Origin: Crocinitomicaceae bacterium
GTDB taxonomy: Bacteria; Bacteroidota; Bacteroidia; Flavobacteriales_D; Crocinitomicaceae
Direction: 5' to 3'
DNA length: 64,000 bases
NCBI GenBank assembly: GCA_030727405.1
Contig: JANRBR010000039.1
Coordinates: forward strand, 175,674-239,673
Shown: one piece after another, positions 8,760 to 18,818 of the stretch
How the letters are laid out: each line of letters starts with the position of its first letter
How positions within the stretch are numbered: position 1 is the first letter of the stretch
Made by a program: the position numbers and the translations under genes
Notes under the pieces: model-generated
The model's input: only the letters and a program-made list of their open reading frames with translations
What the model was told of the DNA's origin: nothing
Databases searched by the model: none

Positions 8760-9350
8760 ATGCAGAAAATCAAGTTGGAAATTACTGGCATTGCATATAG
8801 TCAAACACAGTCTGGCTCATATGTTCTGACACTTCTTGAGGTGGCTGGAAAACGCAAGCTTCCGATTGTTATCGGTGGATTCGAAGCACAAGCAATTGCG
8901 GTAGAATTAGAGAAAATGGTGCCATCAAGGCCATTGACCCACGATTTATTTAAATCTTTTTGCAAATCCTTTGGGGTAATTGTGAAGGAAGTGTTGATTT
9001 ACAAATTTCAAGAAGGTATTTTTTACGCGAAATTGATTTGTGAACGCGATGGTCAATTAACCGAAATTGATAGCCGTACCTCTGATGCCATTGCGATCGG
9101 CGTTCGATTCAATGCACCGATATTCACATTGAGTAAGGTTTTGGAAGATGTCGGTGGTGCTGAAAATGCCCATGATGACACCTTCGATTTTGATGAAGAT
9201 GAAGACACGGAACAGGTGTTTTCAGCAGATGATAATGAATGGAAAGAAGTCAGTGAAGAGGAACTTTCTAAGCATCTGACTGAGGCGATTGATAATGAAG
9301 ATTATGAACTAGCCTCAAAAATTAGAGATGAAATCAAGCGACGTGGTTAA
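8760..9350 (+). CDS. Bifunctional nuclease (BFN/DUF151) domain protein with UVR motif
   Basis: A 196-residue protein. Residues about 1-135 form a BFN/DUF151 domain ('LPIVIGGFEAQAIAVELE', 'EIDSRTSDAIAIGVRF'); an acidic linker follows; the last ~35 residues ('LSKHLTEAIDNEDYELASK') match the UVR motif that mediates protein contacts in UvrB/UvrC and Clp-associated proteins. The BFN domain has been assigned DNase/RNase activity in some members. It lies 28 bases after etfA and overlaps the permease start by 23 bases. Confidence 0.88.
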   Translation: MQKIKLEITGIAYSQTQSGSYVLTLLEVAGKRKLPIVIGGFEAQAIAVELEKMVPSRPLTHDLFKSFCKSFGVIVKEVLIYKFQEGIFYAKLICERDGQLTEIDSRTSDAIAIGVRFNAPIFTLSKVLEDVGGAENAHDDTFDFDEDEDTEQVFSADDNEWKEVSEEELSKHLTEAIDNEDYELASKIRDEIKRRG

Positions 9351-10641
9351 TCCCTCTCTTACAACCATCAAATACAAATTAACCTTCATGAGTTTTCTCC
9401 AATTTTTTGTTTGGGGAGCTTGGTTAACAACGATTGGTACCTATTGTACCGTTGGTAAAGGATGGACATTTGGTCAATTTGGAGCGATTTTTTCAACCTT
9501 AGCATTGTCTTCCATCCTCATGCCTTCCCTTATCGGAATCATTGCGGATAAATGGATGCGCGCTGAGCGGCTATATGGCTTGTTGCACGTTCTTTATGGA
9601 AGTATTTTATTACTCATCCCAAACCTGAATTTCCTTCAAAAAAACATCGCTTTTTTCGCTGACATGCCCGAATATGATGTCTTGTATTGGGTCGTTTTTG
9701 CCAGTATGATTTGTTACATGCCTACCATTTCTTTGTCAAATTCAGTTTCTTACCGCATCCTAAACATGTTCAAGGGAAATGTCGTGAAAGACTTTCCGTC
9801 CATAAGAGTTTGGGGAACAATCGGATTCATTGCGGCCATGTGGACGACAAATTTAAGTGGCAGCAAAGATAATTCCATGCAATTTGTTATCGCTGGTATA
9901 ACCGCCGTATTATTAGGTGTCTATGCTTTCACACTCCCAGCTTGTCAACCAGAAGAAAACTCAGGTGAAAAAAAATCATTTGGATCGATGCTTGGACTGG
10001 ATGCTTTCCGCCTATTTGCAAACTATAAAATGGCCTTGTTTTTCGTTTTCTCCATGTTGCTTGGGGCAGCTTTACAATTGTCGAATATGTATGGTGATGC
10101 TTTTTTAAGCAGCTTTAAACCAGGCTCCATTGTCGAAAAATACTCTACCATCATTTATTCCATTTCACAGTTTTCTGAAACAGCATTTATTTTGACAATC
10201 CCGTTTTTCCTGAAACGATTTGGCATGAAAAAAGTCATGCTTTTCGCCTTGATTGCTTGGGTGCTGCGTTACGGATTCTTTGCATTTGGAATGGTGCCAA
10301 TGGGCAGCGCTTTTATCGTTCTTTCCTGCATCGTATATGGAATGGCATTTGATTTTTTCCTGATTTCTGGGTCCATGTACATCGAAACAACAACCGACTC
10401 GCGCTTGAGGTCTAGTGCGCAAGGACTATTCATCATGATGACCAATGGATTCGGCGCTTATTTTGGCACAATCGCTAGTAGCTGGATTATTGATCAGTAT
10501 TTTACGTTCAATGATGGAACAACGAATTGGCATTTTACTTGGATGACCTTTGCCATGTATTGCTTGATTGTGGCTATTTTATTTGCTGTTCTCTTTAAAC
10601 ACGAACATCGTCCAGAAGAAATTGGTGAAGCCTCCCATTAA
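9328..10641 (+). CDS. Nucleoside:H+ symporter family (NupG-like) MFS permease
   Basis: A 437-residue, 12-helix inner-membrane transporter. The N-terminus 'KYKLTFMSFLQFFVWGAWL' and internal 'SIRVWGTIGFIAAMW' are hallmarks of the NHS family (NupG/XapB); the C-half 'GMAFDFFLISGSMYIE' also fits. Members import nucleosides with protons. The start lies 23 bases inside the preceding BFN gene; using ATG 9328 preserves the short polar N-terminus usual in the family, while ATG 9388 would remove it. Convergent with the response regulator (stops overlap by 3 bases); no terminator between them. Confidence 0.85.
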   Translation: MKSSDVVNPSLTTIKYKLTFMSFLQFFVWGAWLTTIGTYCTVGKGWTFGQFGAIFSTLALSSILMPSLIGIIADKWMRAERLYGLLHVLYGSILLLIPNLNFLQKNIAFFADMPEYDVLYWVVFASMICYMPTISLSNSVSYRILNMFKGNVVKDFPSIRVWGTIGFIAAMWTTNLSGSKDNSMQFVIAGITAVLLGVYAFTLPACQPEENSGEKKSFGSMLGLDAFRLFANYKMALFFVFSMLLGAALQLSNMYGDAFLSSFKPGSIVEKYSTIIYSISQFSETAFILTIPFFLKRFGMKKVMLFALIAWVLRYGFFAFGMVPMGSAFIVLSCIVYGMAFDFFLISGSMYIETTTDSRLRSSAQGLFIMMTNGFGAYFGTIASSWIIDQYFTFNDGTTNWHFTWMTFAMYCLIVAILFAVLFKHEHRPEEIGEASH

Positions 10642-11321
10642 GAAAGGAACTTATACCCTACTCCACGTATGGAGAAAAAATGCTGTGGATTTTTTGCGTC
10701 GATTTCAAACAATTTTCTAAAAACAAGGATGTAATTATCAATCGTTCGCGAAGTTGGATATTGATCCGCACCCCAAACTCGGTCTAGAATTTCATTTCTA
10801 GAGACTACTTTTCCTTCCTTTTCATGAAACAATTCCAACAATTGAATTTCCCTTTTCGAAAATTGATGAATGTCATGTCCTTGATCATTTTGAACATTAA
10901 ACGAGGTGAAATCAACTCGAAATGCTCCTATTTTCATGAATTTTTGAGTTTCCGAACCAAATAATCCTTGGGTGAGGATTTGCACTTTTAACAATAACTC
11001 CTCTAAATCAAAAGGTTTCGCCAAATAATCATTGGCCCCTAATTTAAGTCCGGCAACACGATCAGAAGTTGTTCCCTTCGCTGATAAAAATAAAATCGGT
11101 GTGGAATCGTGCTTTCGAATGGCACGACAAATATCAAAGCCATTCACGTGAGGCAACATGACATCTAGTATGATTAAATCAAAATGAAATGGTTCCGATA
11201 GTACATTCATAGCCATTTGACCATCGGAAAAACACTGAACAGAATACCCCTCCATCTCTAAATTGAAGGAGATAAGTTCGATCAAACTTTGTTCATCTTC
11301 CACCAAACATACACGCAACAT
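10638..11321 (-). CDS. OmpR/PhoB-family response regulator (orphan)
   Basis: A 227-residue regulator with an N-terminal receiver domain (acidic pocket 'LVEDEQ', phospho-acceptor Asp in 'LIILDVMLPHVNG', switch Ser in 'FLSAK', Lys in 'YLAKPF') and a C-terminal winged-helix DNA-binding domain (about residues 130-227, ending 'FFSIRGVGYKFLS'). No sensor kinase is adjacent on either strand, so the partner is unknown. Its upstream region is the 534-bp gap shared with sucA. Confidence 0.88.
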   Translation of the reverse strand: MLRVCLVEDEQSLIELISFNLEMEGYSVQCFSDGQMAMNVLSEPFHFDLIILDVMLPHVNGFDICRAIRKHDSTPILFLSAKGTTSDRVAGLKLGANDYLAKPFDLEELLLKVQILTQGLFGSETQKFMKIGAFRVDFTSFNVQNDQGHDIHQFSKREIQLLELFHEKEGKVVSRNEILDRVWGADQYPTSRTIDNYILVFRKLFEIDAKNPQHFFSIRGVGYKFLS

Positions 11322-11855
11322 AAACCTTTATTTATTTTATTCTTTTTTACATGGTGAAATTACAATAATCTATGGAACCTCATCACCATTCACCTTTGCC
11401 AATATTTCTTTTGCATGAACAAGATTTGTTAAAGATGAATCTCTGGTTCAAAAAAAACTTCAAGGGTATTAGACCTATTTCAACATGGAATTCATCACAT
11501 ATTTCGATTGGCACGTTCTAAATCACGCTAAATATTTACGTAACACCAAAAATTCCGCTGGTGGACAAAGCGACAACTGTAAGGAGCTTCCATTTACTAC
11601 GCATTTTTTTTGCGTATTATATCAAAAGGAATGGTCGGTGAGTTATTCTATATTACGAATTTATATACAAAATAAAAACATCCAAACTTCATGAATTCAT
11701 TTTGCAGCAAGGTTTTTAAGCGAATTTGATGGCGAACACGAAGCGTAATTAATGTACAATGAACTGGTTGTGATCTTTCTTAATCCTTGCTTAACAATTT
11801 CTTCACTTCTTCCTCAAATTCCTAACTTTGTGCTGAAAAAAAAGGATTGAAGCGC
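11322..11855. other. Gene-free gap between the orphan regulator and sucA
   Basis: About 530 bp between divergent genes. The only tracked ORF (11485-11694, 69 codons) has no recognisable features. Visible elements are a TACGCA-T7-TGCGTA inverted repeat at 11598-11616, a TTAAT/TTAAC/TTCAC series spaced 11 bp at 11780, 11791 and 11802, and the sucA -7 box at 11823. No tRNA or terminator is visible. The length exceeds what the two promoters need. Confidence 0.5.
11823..11830 (+). promoter_or_regulatory. -7 promoter element TAACTTTG for sucAB
   Basis: TAACTTTG fits the consensus exactly and lies 25 bases before the chosen sucA ATG. The three 11-bp-spaced TTAA-like boxes just upstream end about 16 bp before it, where an activator could sit. 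Confidence 0.5.
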
Positions 11856-14567
11856 ATGGATAAAATTTCATATGTGGGGAATGCCGATGTTAACGCCATC
11901 GAATACCTTTACGAACAATATCGTCAGAACCCAGAGAATGTTGATTTAAGTTGGAATAAGTTTTTTGAGGGATTCGAATTCGCTCAAACAAATTTCGAGG
12001 AAAAAGGAGTCATTCCTGAGAATTACCTAAAAGAATTCAAAGTATTGAACCTCATCAATGGTTACCGCACACGCGGACATCTTTTTACCAAAACGAACCC
12101 CGTAAGAGAACGAAGAAAATACACGCCTTCCTTAGAAATTGATAATTTCGGTCTTACGGAAGCAGACTTAAACGAGGTCTTTCAAGCAGGTGAAGAAATT
12201 GGCATTGGTGCAGCGAAATTGAGTGATATCATAGCACATTTAGAATTAACGTACTGCCAATCGATTGGGATCGAATACATCTACATGCGTGACCCTGAAA
12301 GAATTGATTGGTTTCGAAACAAAATAGAATTAAATAACCGTCCTTCCTTTGACAAAACCCGTAAGATTCAAATCTTCAAGAAACTGAATCAGGCATCTGG
12401 ATTTGAAGCGTTTTTGGGAAAAAAATTCGTTGGTCAAAAACGATTCTCAATTGAAGGTGGAGAAGCGCTAATTCCAGCTTTAGACACTTTGGTGCAAAAG
12501 GGATCAAGCTTGGGCGTAGAATACTTCGTGATGGGCATGGCTCACCGAGGACGCTTAAATACACTTACCAATATTTTTGAAAAACGTCCGCGGGACATTT
12601 TCTCTGAATTCGAAGGGAAACAATTTGACTTCGTAGGTTATTTTGATGGCGACGTGAAATACCACCAAGGATTTACTTCTCATGTTAAAATAAACGGAGA
12701 CAAAGAGATTGGATTAACATTGGCTCCGAATCCTTCTCACTTGGAAGCAGTCAATACCGTCGTGGAAGGGATTTCACGTGCTAAAATTGATCAAGTGTTT
12801 CACGACGAGAGCAAAGTTTGTCCGGTTTTGATTCACGGTGATGCTGCCGTAGCTGGACAAGGAATCGTTTATGAAACCATTCAAATGGCTCAATTAGATG
12901 GATACAGAGCTGGAGGAACCATACACATCGTTGTCAACAATCAAGTTGGATTCACCACAAACTACTTGGATGCACGTTCGTCAACTTATTGTACGGATGT
13001 AGCAAAAACAACACTTTGTCCTGTTTTTCACGTGAACGGGGACGACATAGAGGCGGTTGTTCAGACCATTGAAATTGCGATGGAATATAGACAACAATTT
13101 CACCGAGACATTTTCATTGATTTGCTTTGCTACCGAAAATACGGACACAATGAAGGTGATGAACCGAAATTCACCCAGCCAAAACTGTACAACATCATTG
13201 TAAAACATCCAAACCCAAAGGATATCTATTTACAGCAACTTGAAAGAGAAGCCATTCTAACGTCTGATGACGCGAAAAAAATTGAAGAAGAATACCAACA
13301 TTTTTTAGAGGATGAATTCACCGCTTCACGTAAAAACGAAAAAGCATTGGTGTACGATTTCTTAAGTGCAACCTGGGAGAAATACCGCCATGGAACACAA
13401 AAAGATTTCGATTCATCGCCAAAAACTGGATTGGACAAGAAAAAGTTATTGGAGCTTGGCGTGAAATTATCTACCCTTCCTGAAGGAAAAAAATATTTTC
13501 GAAAAATCGCCAAAATTTTCGAAGATCGGTTAAATGCGATCAAGGAAGACAAACTAGATTGGGGTTCGGCAGAAATGCTAGCCTATGCAACCTTATTAAC
13601 GGAAGGACACCCTGTTCGTATTTCCGGTCAAGATGTTGAACGCGGAACCTTCTCCCACCGTCATGCCGTTGTTAAAACAGAAGACACTGAAGAAGAAATC
13701 GAAACATTGAACTTGCTGGCTGAAAAACAAGCAAATTTCTCTATCTATAATTCCCTCTTGTCCGAATATGGTGTACTCGGCTTTGAATACGGTTATTCAT
13801 TAGCAACACCAAATTCCCTCACCATCTGGGAGGCACAGTTTGGGGATTTCTTTAATGGTGCACAAATCATGGTGGACCAATTCATTTCCGCTGGAGAAGA
13901 TAAATGGGCAACACAAAGTGGCCTAGTTATGCTTCTACCTCACGGATACGAAGGACAAGGAGCAGAACACTCCTCCGGTAGAATGGAGCGTTTTCTTCAA
14001 CAATGTGCAGATTTAAACATGCAAATTGTAAATACTTCCACTCCTGCCAATCATTTTCACCTGTTAAGAAGACAAGTGAAAAGAGAATTCAGAAAACCAC
14101 TCGTTGTGTTCTCTCCTAAAATGTTATTGCGCTACCCTGGAGCAACATCGAGCCTTTCTGATATGGCGACGGGATCCTTTCAAGAAGTATTAGATGATCC
14201 AAGCGTTGTCGTAAAATCTGTTGACACAGTTGTTCTTTGTAGTGGTAAATTCTACTATGAAATGAAGGTAAAAGCAGAAGAACTTGGTGTTAAAAACATG
14301 GCTTTTGTGCGCATTGAGCAATTGTATCCTTTGCCGCAAAAACAAATCGAAGCAATTTTGGCTAAATACAAGGCGAAAAATATCTTATGGGCACAAGAAG
14401 AACCTGCAAACATGGGGGCTTGGACCCACATCGCTATGAGCATGAGGCACCTTCCTGTTCAAGGGATTTGTCGTTCGGCATCAGCAGCATCGGCGGAAGG
14501 TTCTAAAAAATTGCATGAAATCCGCTTGGCAAAATTGTACAAAGACATCTTTGCTTACGCAAAATAA
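11856..14567 (+). CDS. sucA: 2-oxoglutarate dehydrogenase E1 component
   Basis: A 903-residue thiamine-diphosphate-dependent E1 that decarboxylates 2-oxoglutarate and transfers the succinyl group to the lipoyl arm of E2 (TCA cycle). Markers are the N-terminal 'NADVNAIEYLYEQYRQNP' E2-binding segment, 'VEYFVMGMAHRGRLNTL', the ThDP region 'IHGDAAVAGQGIVYE' with 'VVNNQVGFTTN', and the transketolase-like C-half 'HRHAVV...EAQFGDFFNGAQ'. The tracked start at 11847 is TTG; ATG 11856, nine bases on, gives the typical N-terminus. sucB follows 23 bases later. Confidence 0.96.
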   Translation: MDKISYVGNADVNAIEYLYEQYRQNPENVDLSWNKFFEGFEFAQTNFEEKGVIPENYLKEFKVLNLINGYRTRGHLFTKTNPVRERRKYTPSLEIDNFGLTEADLNEVFQAGEEIGIGAAKLSDIIAHLELTYCQSIGIEYIYMRDPERIDWFRNKIELNNRPSFDKTRKIQIFKKLNQASGFEAFLGKKFVGQKRFSIEGGEALIPALDTLVQKGSSLGVEYFVMGMAHRGRLNTLTNIFEKRPRDIFSEFEGKQFDFVGYFDGDVKYHQGFTSHVKINGDKEIGLTLAPNPSHLEAVNTVVEGISRAKIDQVFHDESKVCPVLIHGDAAVAGQGIVYETIQMAQLDGYRAGGTIHIVVNNQVGFTTNYLDARSSTYCTDVAKTTLCPVFHVNGDDIEAVVQTIEIAMEYRQQFHRDIFIDLLCYRKYGHNEGDEPKFTQPKLYNIIVKHPNPKDIYLQQLEREAILTSDDAKKIEEEYQHFLEDEFTASRKNEKALVYDFLSATWEKYRHGTQKDFDSSPKTGLDKKKLLELGVKLSTLPEGKKYFRKIAKIFEDRLNAIKEDKLDWGSAEMLAYATLLTEGHPVRISGQDVERGTFSHRHAVVKTEDTEEEIETLNLLAEKQANFSIYNSLLSEYGVLGFEYGYSLATPNSLTIWEAQFGDFFNGAQIMVDQFISAGEDKWATQSGLVMLLPHGYEGQGAEHSSGRMERFLQQCADLNMQIVNTSTPANHFHLLRRQVKREFRKPLVVFSPKMLLRYPGATSSLSDMATGSFQEVLDDPSVVVKSVDTVVLCSGKFYYEMKVKAEELGVKNMAFVRIEQLYPLPQKQIEAILAKYKAKNILWAQEEPANMGAWTHIAMSMRHLPVQGICRSASAASAEGSKKLHEIRLAKLYKDIFAYAK

Positions 14568-14590
14568 TTTAAGAATTTAAAAGAGAAAAA

Positions 14591-15850
14591 ATGGCTGTTT
14601 TAGAAATGAAAGTCCCAAGTCCGGGAGAATCAATATCAGAAGTAGAAATCGCAACTTGGTTGGTTTCAGATGGTGACTATGTGGAAAAAGATCAAGCAAT
14701 TGCTGAGGTTGACTCAGACAAAGCAACGCTAGAGCTTCCAGCGGAAGAAAGTGGCGTCATAACCTTAAAAGCAGCAGAAGGCGACGTAGTTAAAGTTGGA
14801 CAAGTAGTCTGTTTAATTGACACATCAGCGGCTAGACCTGCGGGAAGTACAGCACCAACAGTTAAACCAGCAGACGTTGTTGCTCCAGCTCCTGTGAAAG
14901 AAGAAAAAGCGGCGCCAGCACCCAATCCAGACCCTATAAAATCTGATTCTTATGCTGCCGGTTCAGCATCTCCAGCTGCAGCGAAATTGATGAATGAAAA
15001 CAACGTTTCTTCCAAACAAGTGAAAGCAAGTGGAAAAGACGGTCGCATTACGAAACAAGACGTAATTGAGGCAATGTCAGCAGGATTCTCAACGGATGCA
15101 GCAAAAGTTTGGGGAGGTTCTCGCGAACAAAGCCGTGAGAAAATGTCCATGTTGCGACGTAAAATTGCTGAGCGACTAGTTGCTGTGAAAAATGAAACAG
15201 CCATGTTGACGACGTTCAATGAAGTAGACATGAAGCCAATCATGGACTTACGCGCAAAATACAAGGATGCATTCTCAAAACACCACGAAGTGAATTTAGG
15301 ATTTATGTCCTTCTTTACAAAAGCTGTAACGGAAGCCCTGAACTTATATCCTTCTGTAAATGCACAAATCAGTGGAAATGAAATGATTTTCCATGACTAT
15401 GCAGATATCGGCATTGCCGTTTCTTCGCCAAAAGGACTTATGGTTCCAGTAGTAAGAAATGCAGAACAAATGTCACTTGCGGAGATTGAACGAGAAATCA
15501 AACGCTTAGCAATCAAAGCACGTGACGGTAAAATTACACCAGAAGACATGACCGGAGGAACCTTTACAATTACCAACGGTGGGGTTTTTGGATCGATGTT
15601 ATCTACGCCAATTATCAATCCTCCGCAATCAGCAATCCTAGGCATGCACAACGTTGTAGAGCGACCTGTTGCCATCAACGGGAAAGTCGAAATTCGTCCA
15701 ATTATGTACGTTGCATTGTCCTATGACCACCGCATCATTGACGGCAAAGAATCTGTTGGATTCTTAGTGAAAGTAAAAGAAATGTTAGAACACCCAGAAA
15801 GAATGATCTTTGGATCTAAAGATCCCTTGGAAGTCCTTCTCGGTCTTTGA
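14591..15850 (+). CDS. sucB: Dihydrolipoyllysine succinyltransferase (2-oxoglutarate dehydrogenase E2)
   Basis: A 419-residue E2. Domains in order: one lipoyl domain (about 1-78, lipoylated Lys in '[11 protein letters not shown]'), an Ala/Pro-rich linker, the E3-binding peripheral domain (about 125-160, '[13 protein letters not shown]' and '[11 protein letters not shown]'), and the catalytic acyltransferase domain (about 190-419) with '[16 protein letters not shown]' containing the catalytic His and Asp. It transfers the succinyl group from lipoate to CoA. The E3 gene lpd is not in the window. A strong terminator follows. Confidence 0.96.
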   Translation: MAVLEMKVPSPGESISEVEIATWLVSDGDYVEKDQAIAEVDSDKATLELPAEESGVITLKAAEGDVVKVGQVVCLIDTSAARPAGSTAPTVKPADVVAPAPVKEEKAAPAPNPDPIKSDSYAAGSASPAAAKLMNENNVSSKQVKASGKDGRITKQDVIEAMSAGFSTDAAKVWGGSREQSREKMSMLRRKIAERLVAVKNETAMLTTFNEVDMKPIMDLRAKYKDAFSKHHEVNLGFMSFFTKAVTEALNLYPSVNAQISGNEMIFHDYADIGIAVSSPKGLMVPVVRNAEQMSLAEIEREIKRLAIKARDGKITPEDMTGGTFTITNGGVFGSMLSTPIINPPQSAILGMHNVVERPVAINGKVEIRPIMYVALSYDHRIIDGKESVGFLVKVKEMLEHPERMIFGSKDPLEVLLGL

Positions 15851-15867
15851 TTTGACTCATCAGCTTG

Positions 15868-15913
15868 AAATCCTCCAAAGCGATTGTACAAACAATCACT
15901 TTGGAGGATTTTT
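15868..15913 (+). terminator. Rho-independent terminator after sucAB
   Basis: AAATCCTCCAAAG pairs with CTTTGGAGGATTT, and inside it CGATTGT pairs with ACAATC around a short loop; a T-rich run follows. It separates sucAB from maeB. Confidence 0.92.
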
Positions 15914-15938
15914 GTTTTAGCTATTCGCCTCGTTTTCG

Positions 15939-15946
15939 TATATTTG
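15939..15946 (+). promoter_or_regulatory. -7 promoter element TATATTTG for the maeB-ruvA-sprA unit
   Basis: TATATTTG lies 18 bases before the maeB ATG and just after the sucAB terminator. It is the only clear promoter ahead of the densely packed maeB-ruvA-sprA-GNAT series. Confidence 0.5.
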
Positions 15947-15964
15947 TTCCCCTAAAATATTGGA

Positions 15965-18235
15965 ATGTCGAAAATCAGAAAACAAGATGCCTTGGATTAC
16001 CATTCTTCTGGAAAACCCGGAAAGATTGAAGTAGTACCTACAAAACCTTATGCATCTCAACGTGATTTATCACTCGCCTACTCTCCTGGCGTTGCCGAAC
16101 CATGCCTTAAAATTGCAGAAAACAAAGCGGATGTATATAAATATACAAGCAAAGCCAATTTAGTTGCCGTAATAACCAACGGTACTGCCGTATTGGGTCT
16201 TGGTGACATCGGACCAGAAGCATCAAAACCCGTAATGGAAGGAAAAGGATTGCTTTTCAAGATTTTTGCCGACATCGATGTGTTTGACATTGAAATTGAC
16301 GCAAAAGATCCCGAACTTTTCATTCAAACCGTAAAAGCCATTGCTCCTACTTTTGGTGGGATCAACCTAGAGGATATTAAAGCACCGGAAGCATTTGAAA
16401 TCGAAAGAAGGCTGAAGGAAGAATTGGACATTCCAATCATGCACGATGATCAACATGGAACGGCGATCATTAGCTCCGCAGCACTTTTAAATGCCTTGGA
16501 ATTAGCCAACAAGGATATTTCCACCATTAAAATCGTTGTTTCAGGAGCAGGAGCAGCAGCCATTTCGTGTGCACGTTTATACCACTCTCTTGGAGTGCCA
16601 TTGAAAAATTTATATTTATACGATTCCAAAGGACTTATACATAAAGGACGTACAGATTTAGATGAAATGAAGGCCTTCTATGCCAATGAGGCAAAAGACA
16701 TTCCATTTGAAGAGGCTTTTAACAATGCCGATGTGTTTTTAGGTTTGTCAAAAGCCGGATTGGTATCTAAAGAAATGATCGCTAGTATGGCGAAAGATCC
16801 GATCGTTTTTGCCTTGGCAAATCCTGAGCCAGAAATCTCCTACAAAGAAGCGATGTCCGTTCGCAAAGACATCATTATGGCTACCGGAAGATCAGATCAT
16901 CCTAATCAGGTAAACAATGTCCTTGGATTTCCTTACATTTTCCGCGGTGCATTGGACGTTCGTGCGACGACCATAAACGAAGAGATGAAATTAGCGGCAG
17001 TAAAAGCGATTGCATCTCTTGCAAAAGAAACCATTCCTGAGGAAGTGATCGAAGCATATGGCGGAAAAAACATATCTTTTGGACGTGAGCAAATCATTCC
17101 AAAACCTTTGGATCCTCGCTTGATTTATTATGTTGCTCCAGCTGTTGCTCGTGCAGCAATGGATTCTGGCGTTGCACAATTCCCGATTCAAAATTGGGAA
17201 GAGTATGAGAATCAATTGAAGAGTCGTCTTGGTTTAGACAACAAACTTTTGAGAAACATTACAACCAAAGCTCAAGGAAATCCAAAAACAGTTGTTTTTC
17301 CGGAAGGGGATAACATAAAGATTTTAAAAGCCGCGCAACAAGCATTCGAAGAAGGTGTTGCCATCCCAATATTATTGGGTCGAAAACAAAAAATACACGA
17401 TTTAATGACCGAATACGGCATTGAATTACCGGAGGTACAAATCATCGATTGCAAATCAGACGAAGAAGAAAAACGCCGCATGGCTTATGGTTCGATGTTT
17501 TTCGAAAAACGCAAGCGCAAAGGAATGACCGAATTCGAGTCCATTTCATTGATGCGTGAACGGAATTATTTTGGCGCTATGATGGTCGATCAGGGTGATG
17601 CGGATGCCATGATTACTGGAATTACACGTAGTTACCGTTCTTCATTTCGACCTGCGATTCGTACTATTGGCATGCAAAAAGATGTCAATGTCGTAGCAGG
17701 AATGTATATTCTGAACACAAAAAGAGGTCCGCTATTCTTAGCTGACACGACGGTAAACTTAAATCCAAGTGCTCAGCAAATCGCGGAAATTACCGTGAAC
17801 GTTGCCAAAATGGTTCGCCGTTTGAAAATGACACCAAGAATTGCCTTGTTAAGCTATTCCAATTTCGGTTCTTCACCTGGTCCAGATCCTGAGAAAATGG
17901 CAAAAGTTGCTGAAATATTACATGAAACACATCCAAATTTGATCGTGGATGGTGAAATGCAAGCAAATTTTGCACTGAATGGCGAACTGATGAACGAGAA
18001 GTTTCCCTTCTCTACATTGGCAAATAAGGAAGTGAATACTTTGATTTTCCCTAATTTATCTTCCGGGAACATCGCCTATAAATTATTGCAACAAATGAAT
18101 GAGGTAGATGCCATTGGACCGATTCTTATTGGTTTGAGAAAATCCATTCACGTATTGCAACTAGGTGCTTCCGTTCGCGAAATTAGCAACATGATCAAAA
18201 TTGCGGTTATTGACGCACAAAACAATGAAAAATGA
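15965..18235 (+). CDS. maeB: NADP-dependent malic enzyme with phosphotransacetylase-like domain
   Basis: A 756-residue MaeB-type enzyme that decarboxylates malate to pyruvate with NADP+. The N-terminal malic domain (about 1-430) has '[14 protein letters not shown]', '[14 protein letters not shown]' and the metal-binding 'MHDDQHGTA'; the nucleotide-binding part has '[14 protein letters not shown]'. The C-terminal ~320 residues form the phosphate acetyltransferase-like domain (e.g. '[20 protein letters not shown]') that in MaeB enzymes is regulatory rather than clearly catalytic. Its stop overlaps the ruvA start by 4 bases. Confidence 0.95.
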   Translation: MSKIRKQDALDYHSSGKPGKIEVVPTKPYASQRDLSLAYSPGVAEPCLKIAENKADVYKYTSKANLVAVITNGTAVLGLGDIGPEASKPVMEGKGLLFKIFADIDVFDIEIDAKDPELFIQTVKAIAPTFGGINLEDIKAPEAFEIERRLKEELDIPIMHDDQHGTAIISSAALLNALELANKDISTIKIVVSGAGAAAISCARLYHSLGVPLKNLYLYDSKGLIHKGRTDLDEMKAFYANEAKDIPFEEAFNNADVFLGLSKAGLVSKEMIASMAKDPIVFALANPEPEISYKEAMSVRKDIIMATGRSDHPNQVNNVLGFPYIFRGALDVRATTINEEMKLAAVKAIASLAKETIPEEVIEAYGGKNISFGREQIIPKPLDPRLIYYVAPAVARAAMDSGVAQFPIQNWEEYENQLKSRLGLDNKLLRNITTKAQGNPKTVVFPEGDNIKILKAAQQAFEEGVAIPILLGRKQKIHDLMTEYGIELPEVQIIDCKSDEEEKRRMAYGSMFFEKRKRKGMTEFESISLMRERNYFGAMMVDQGDADAMITGITRSYRSSFRPAIRTIGMQKDVNVVAGMYILNTKRGPLFLADTTVNLNPSAQQIAEITVNVAKMVRRLKMTPRIALLSYSNFGSSPGPDPEKMAKVAEILHETHPNLIVDGEMQANFALNGELMNEKFPFSTLANKEVNTLIFPNLSSGNIAYKLLQQMNEVDAIGPILIGLRKSIHVLQLGASVREISNMIKIAVIDAQNNEK

Positions 18236-18807
18236 TCGGTAGGCTAAACGGACGATTAATTGAAAAAAATCCCACGGACTTGCTCATAGAATGCGGCGGG
18301 GTTGGTTATGAGGTGAAAATCTCCTTAAATACCTATTCTCAATTGGGAAGTGATGAGTCCATTCATGTGTACGCAAAATTAATCGTACGGGAAGACGCGC
18401 ACATTCTTTATGGATTTGCCAATAAGGAAGAACGCGAAATGTTTAACCACCTGATCAGCGTATCGGGAATTGGTCCGAATACAGCTATGATCATGTTGTC
18501 GTCACTTGTGCCCGATGAAATTGCGCAAGCAATCATGAGTGAAGACGTTCCTACCATTCAAAAAATCAAAGGTATCGGAACAAAAACTGCGCAACGCGTG
18601 ATCATTGATCTGAAAAGCAAAGTTTCTAAAATGGAACTTTCGACAGAAAATATTTTCTCATCAAACAATAGAAATCGTTTTGATGCGTTAAACGCATTGG
18701 TGTCCCTCGGATTTGATAAAAAATCCGCTGAAAAGGTATTGGATAAACTCGATACTGGTACACAGAGTGTGGAAGAGTTAATTAAAGAAGCGTTAAGGAA
18801 TTTATAA
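18232..18807 (+). CDS. ruvA: Holliday junction branch-migration protein RuvA
   Basis: A 191-residue RuvA, slightly under the family's usual ~200. It has the N-terminal OB-fold ('[28 protein letters not shown]' region), two helix-hairpin-helix motifs ('VSGIGPNTAMIML' and 'IKGIGTKTAQRVIIDL') and the C-terminal RuvB-contacting three-helix domain ('FDALNALVSLGFDKKSAEKV'). RuvA tetramers hold Holliday junctions for RuvB. Starts at ATG 18232 within the ATGA overlap with maeB; sprA follows 11 bases later. Confidence 0.95.
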   Translation: MIGRLNGRLIEKNPTDLLIECGGVGYEVKISLNTYSQLGSDESIHVYAKLIVREDAHILYGFANKEEREMFNHLISVSGIGPNTAMIMLSSLVPDEIAQAIMSEDVPTIQKIKGIGTKTAQRVIIDLKSKVSKMELSTENIFSSNNRNRFDALNALVSLGFDKKSAEKVLDKLDTGTQSVEELIKEALRNL

Positions 18808-18818
18808 GCTAAAACAGA

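Noticed and set aside
11485-11694. 69-codon ORF in the regulator-sucA gap
   Set aside because: No start context, no recognisable domain, signal or helix pattern; composition like the surrounding non-coding DNA.
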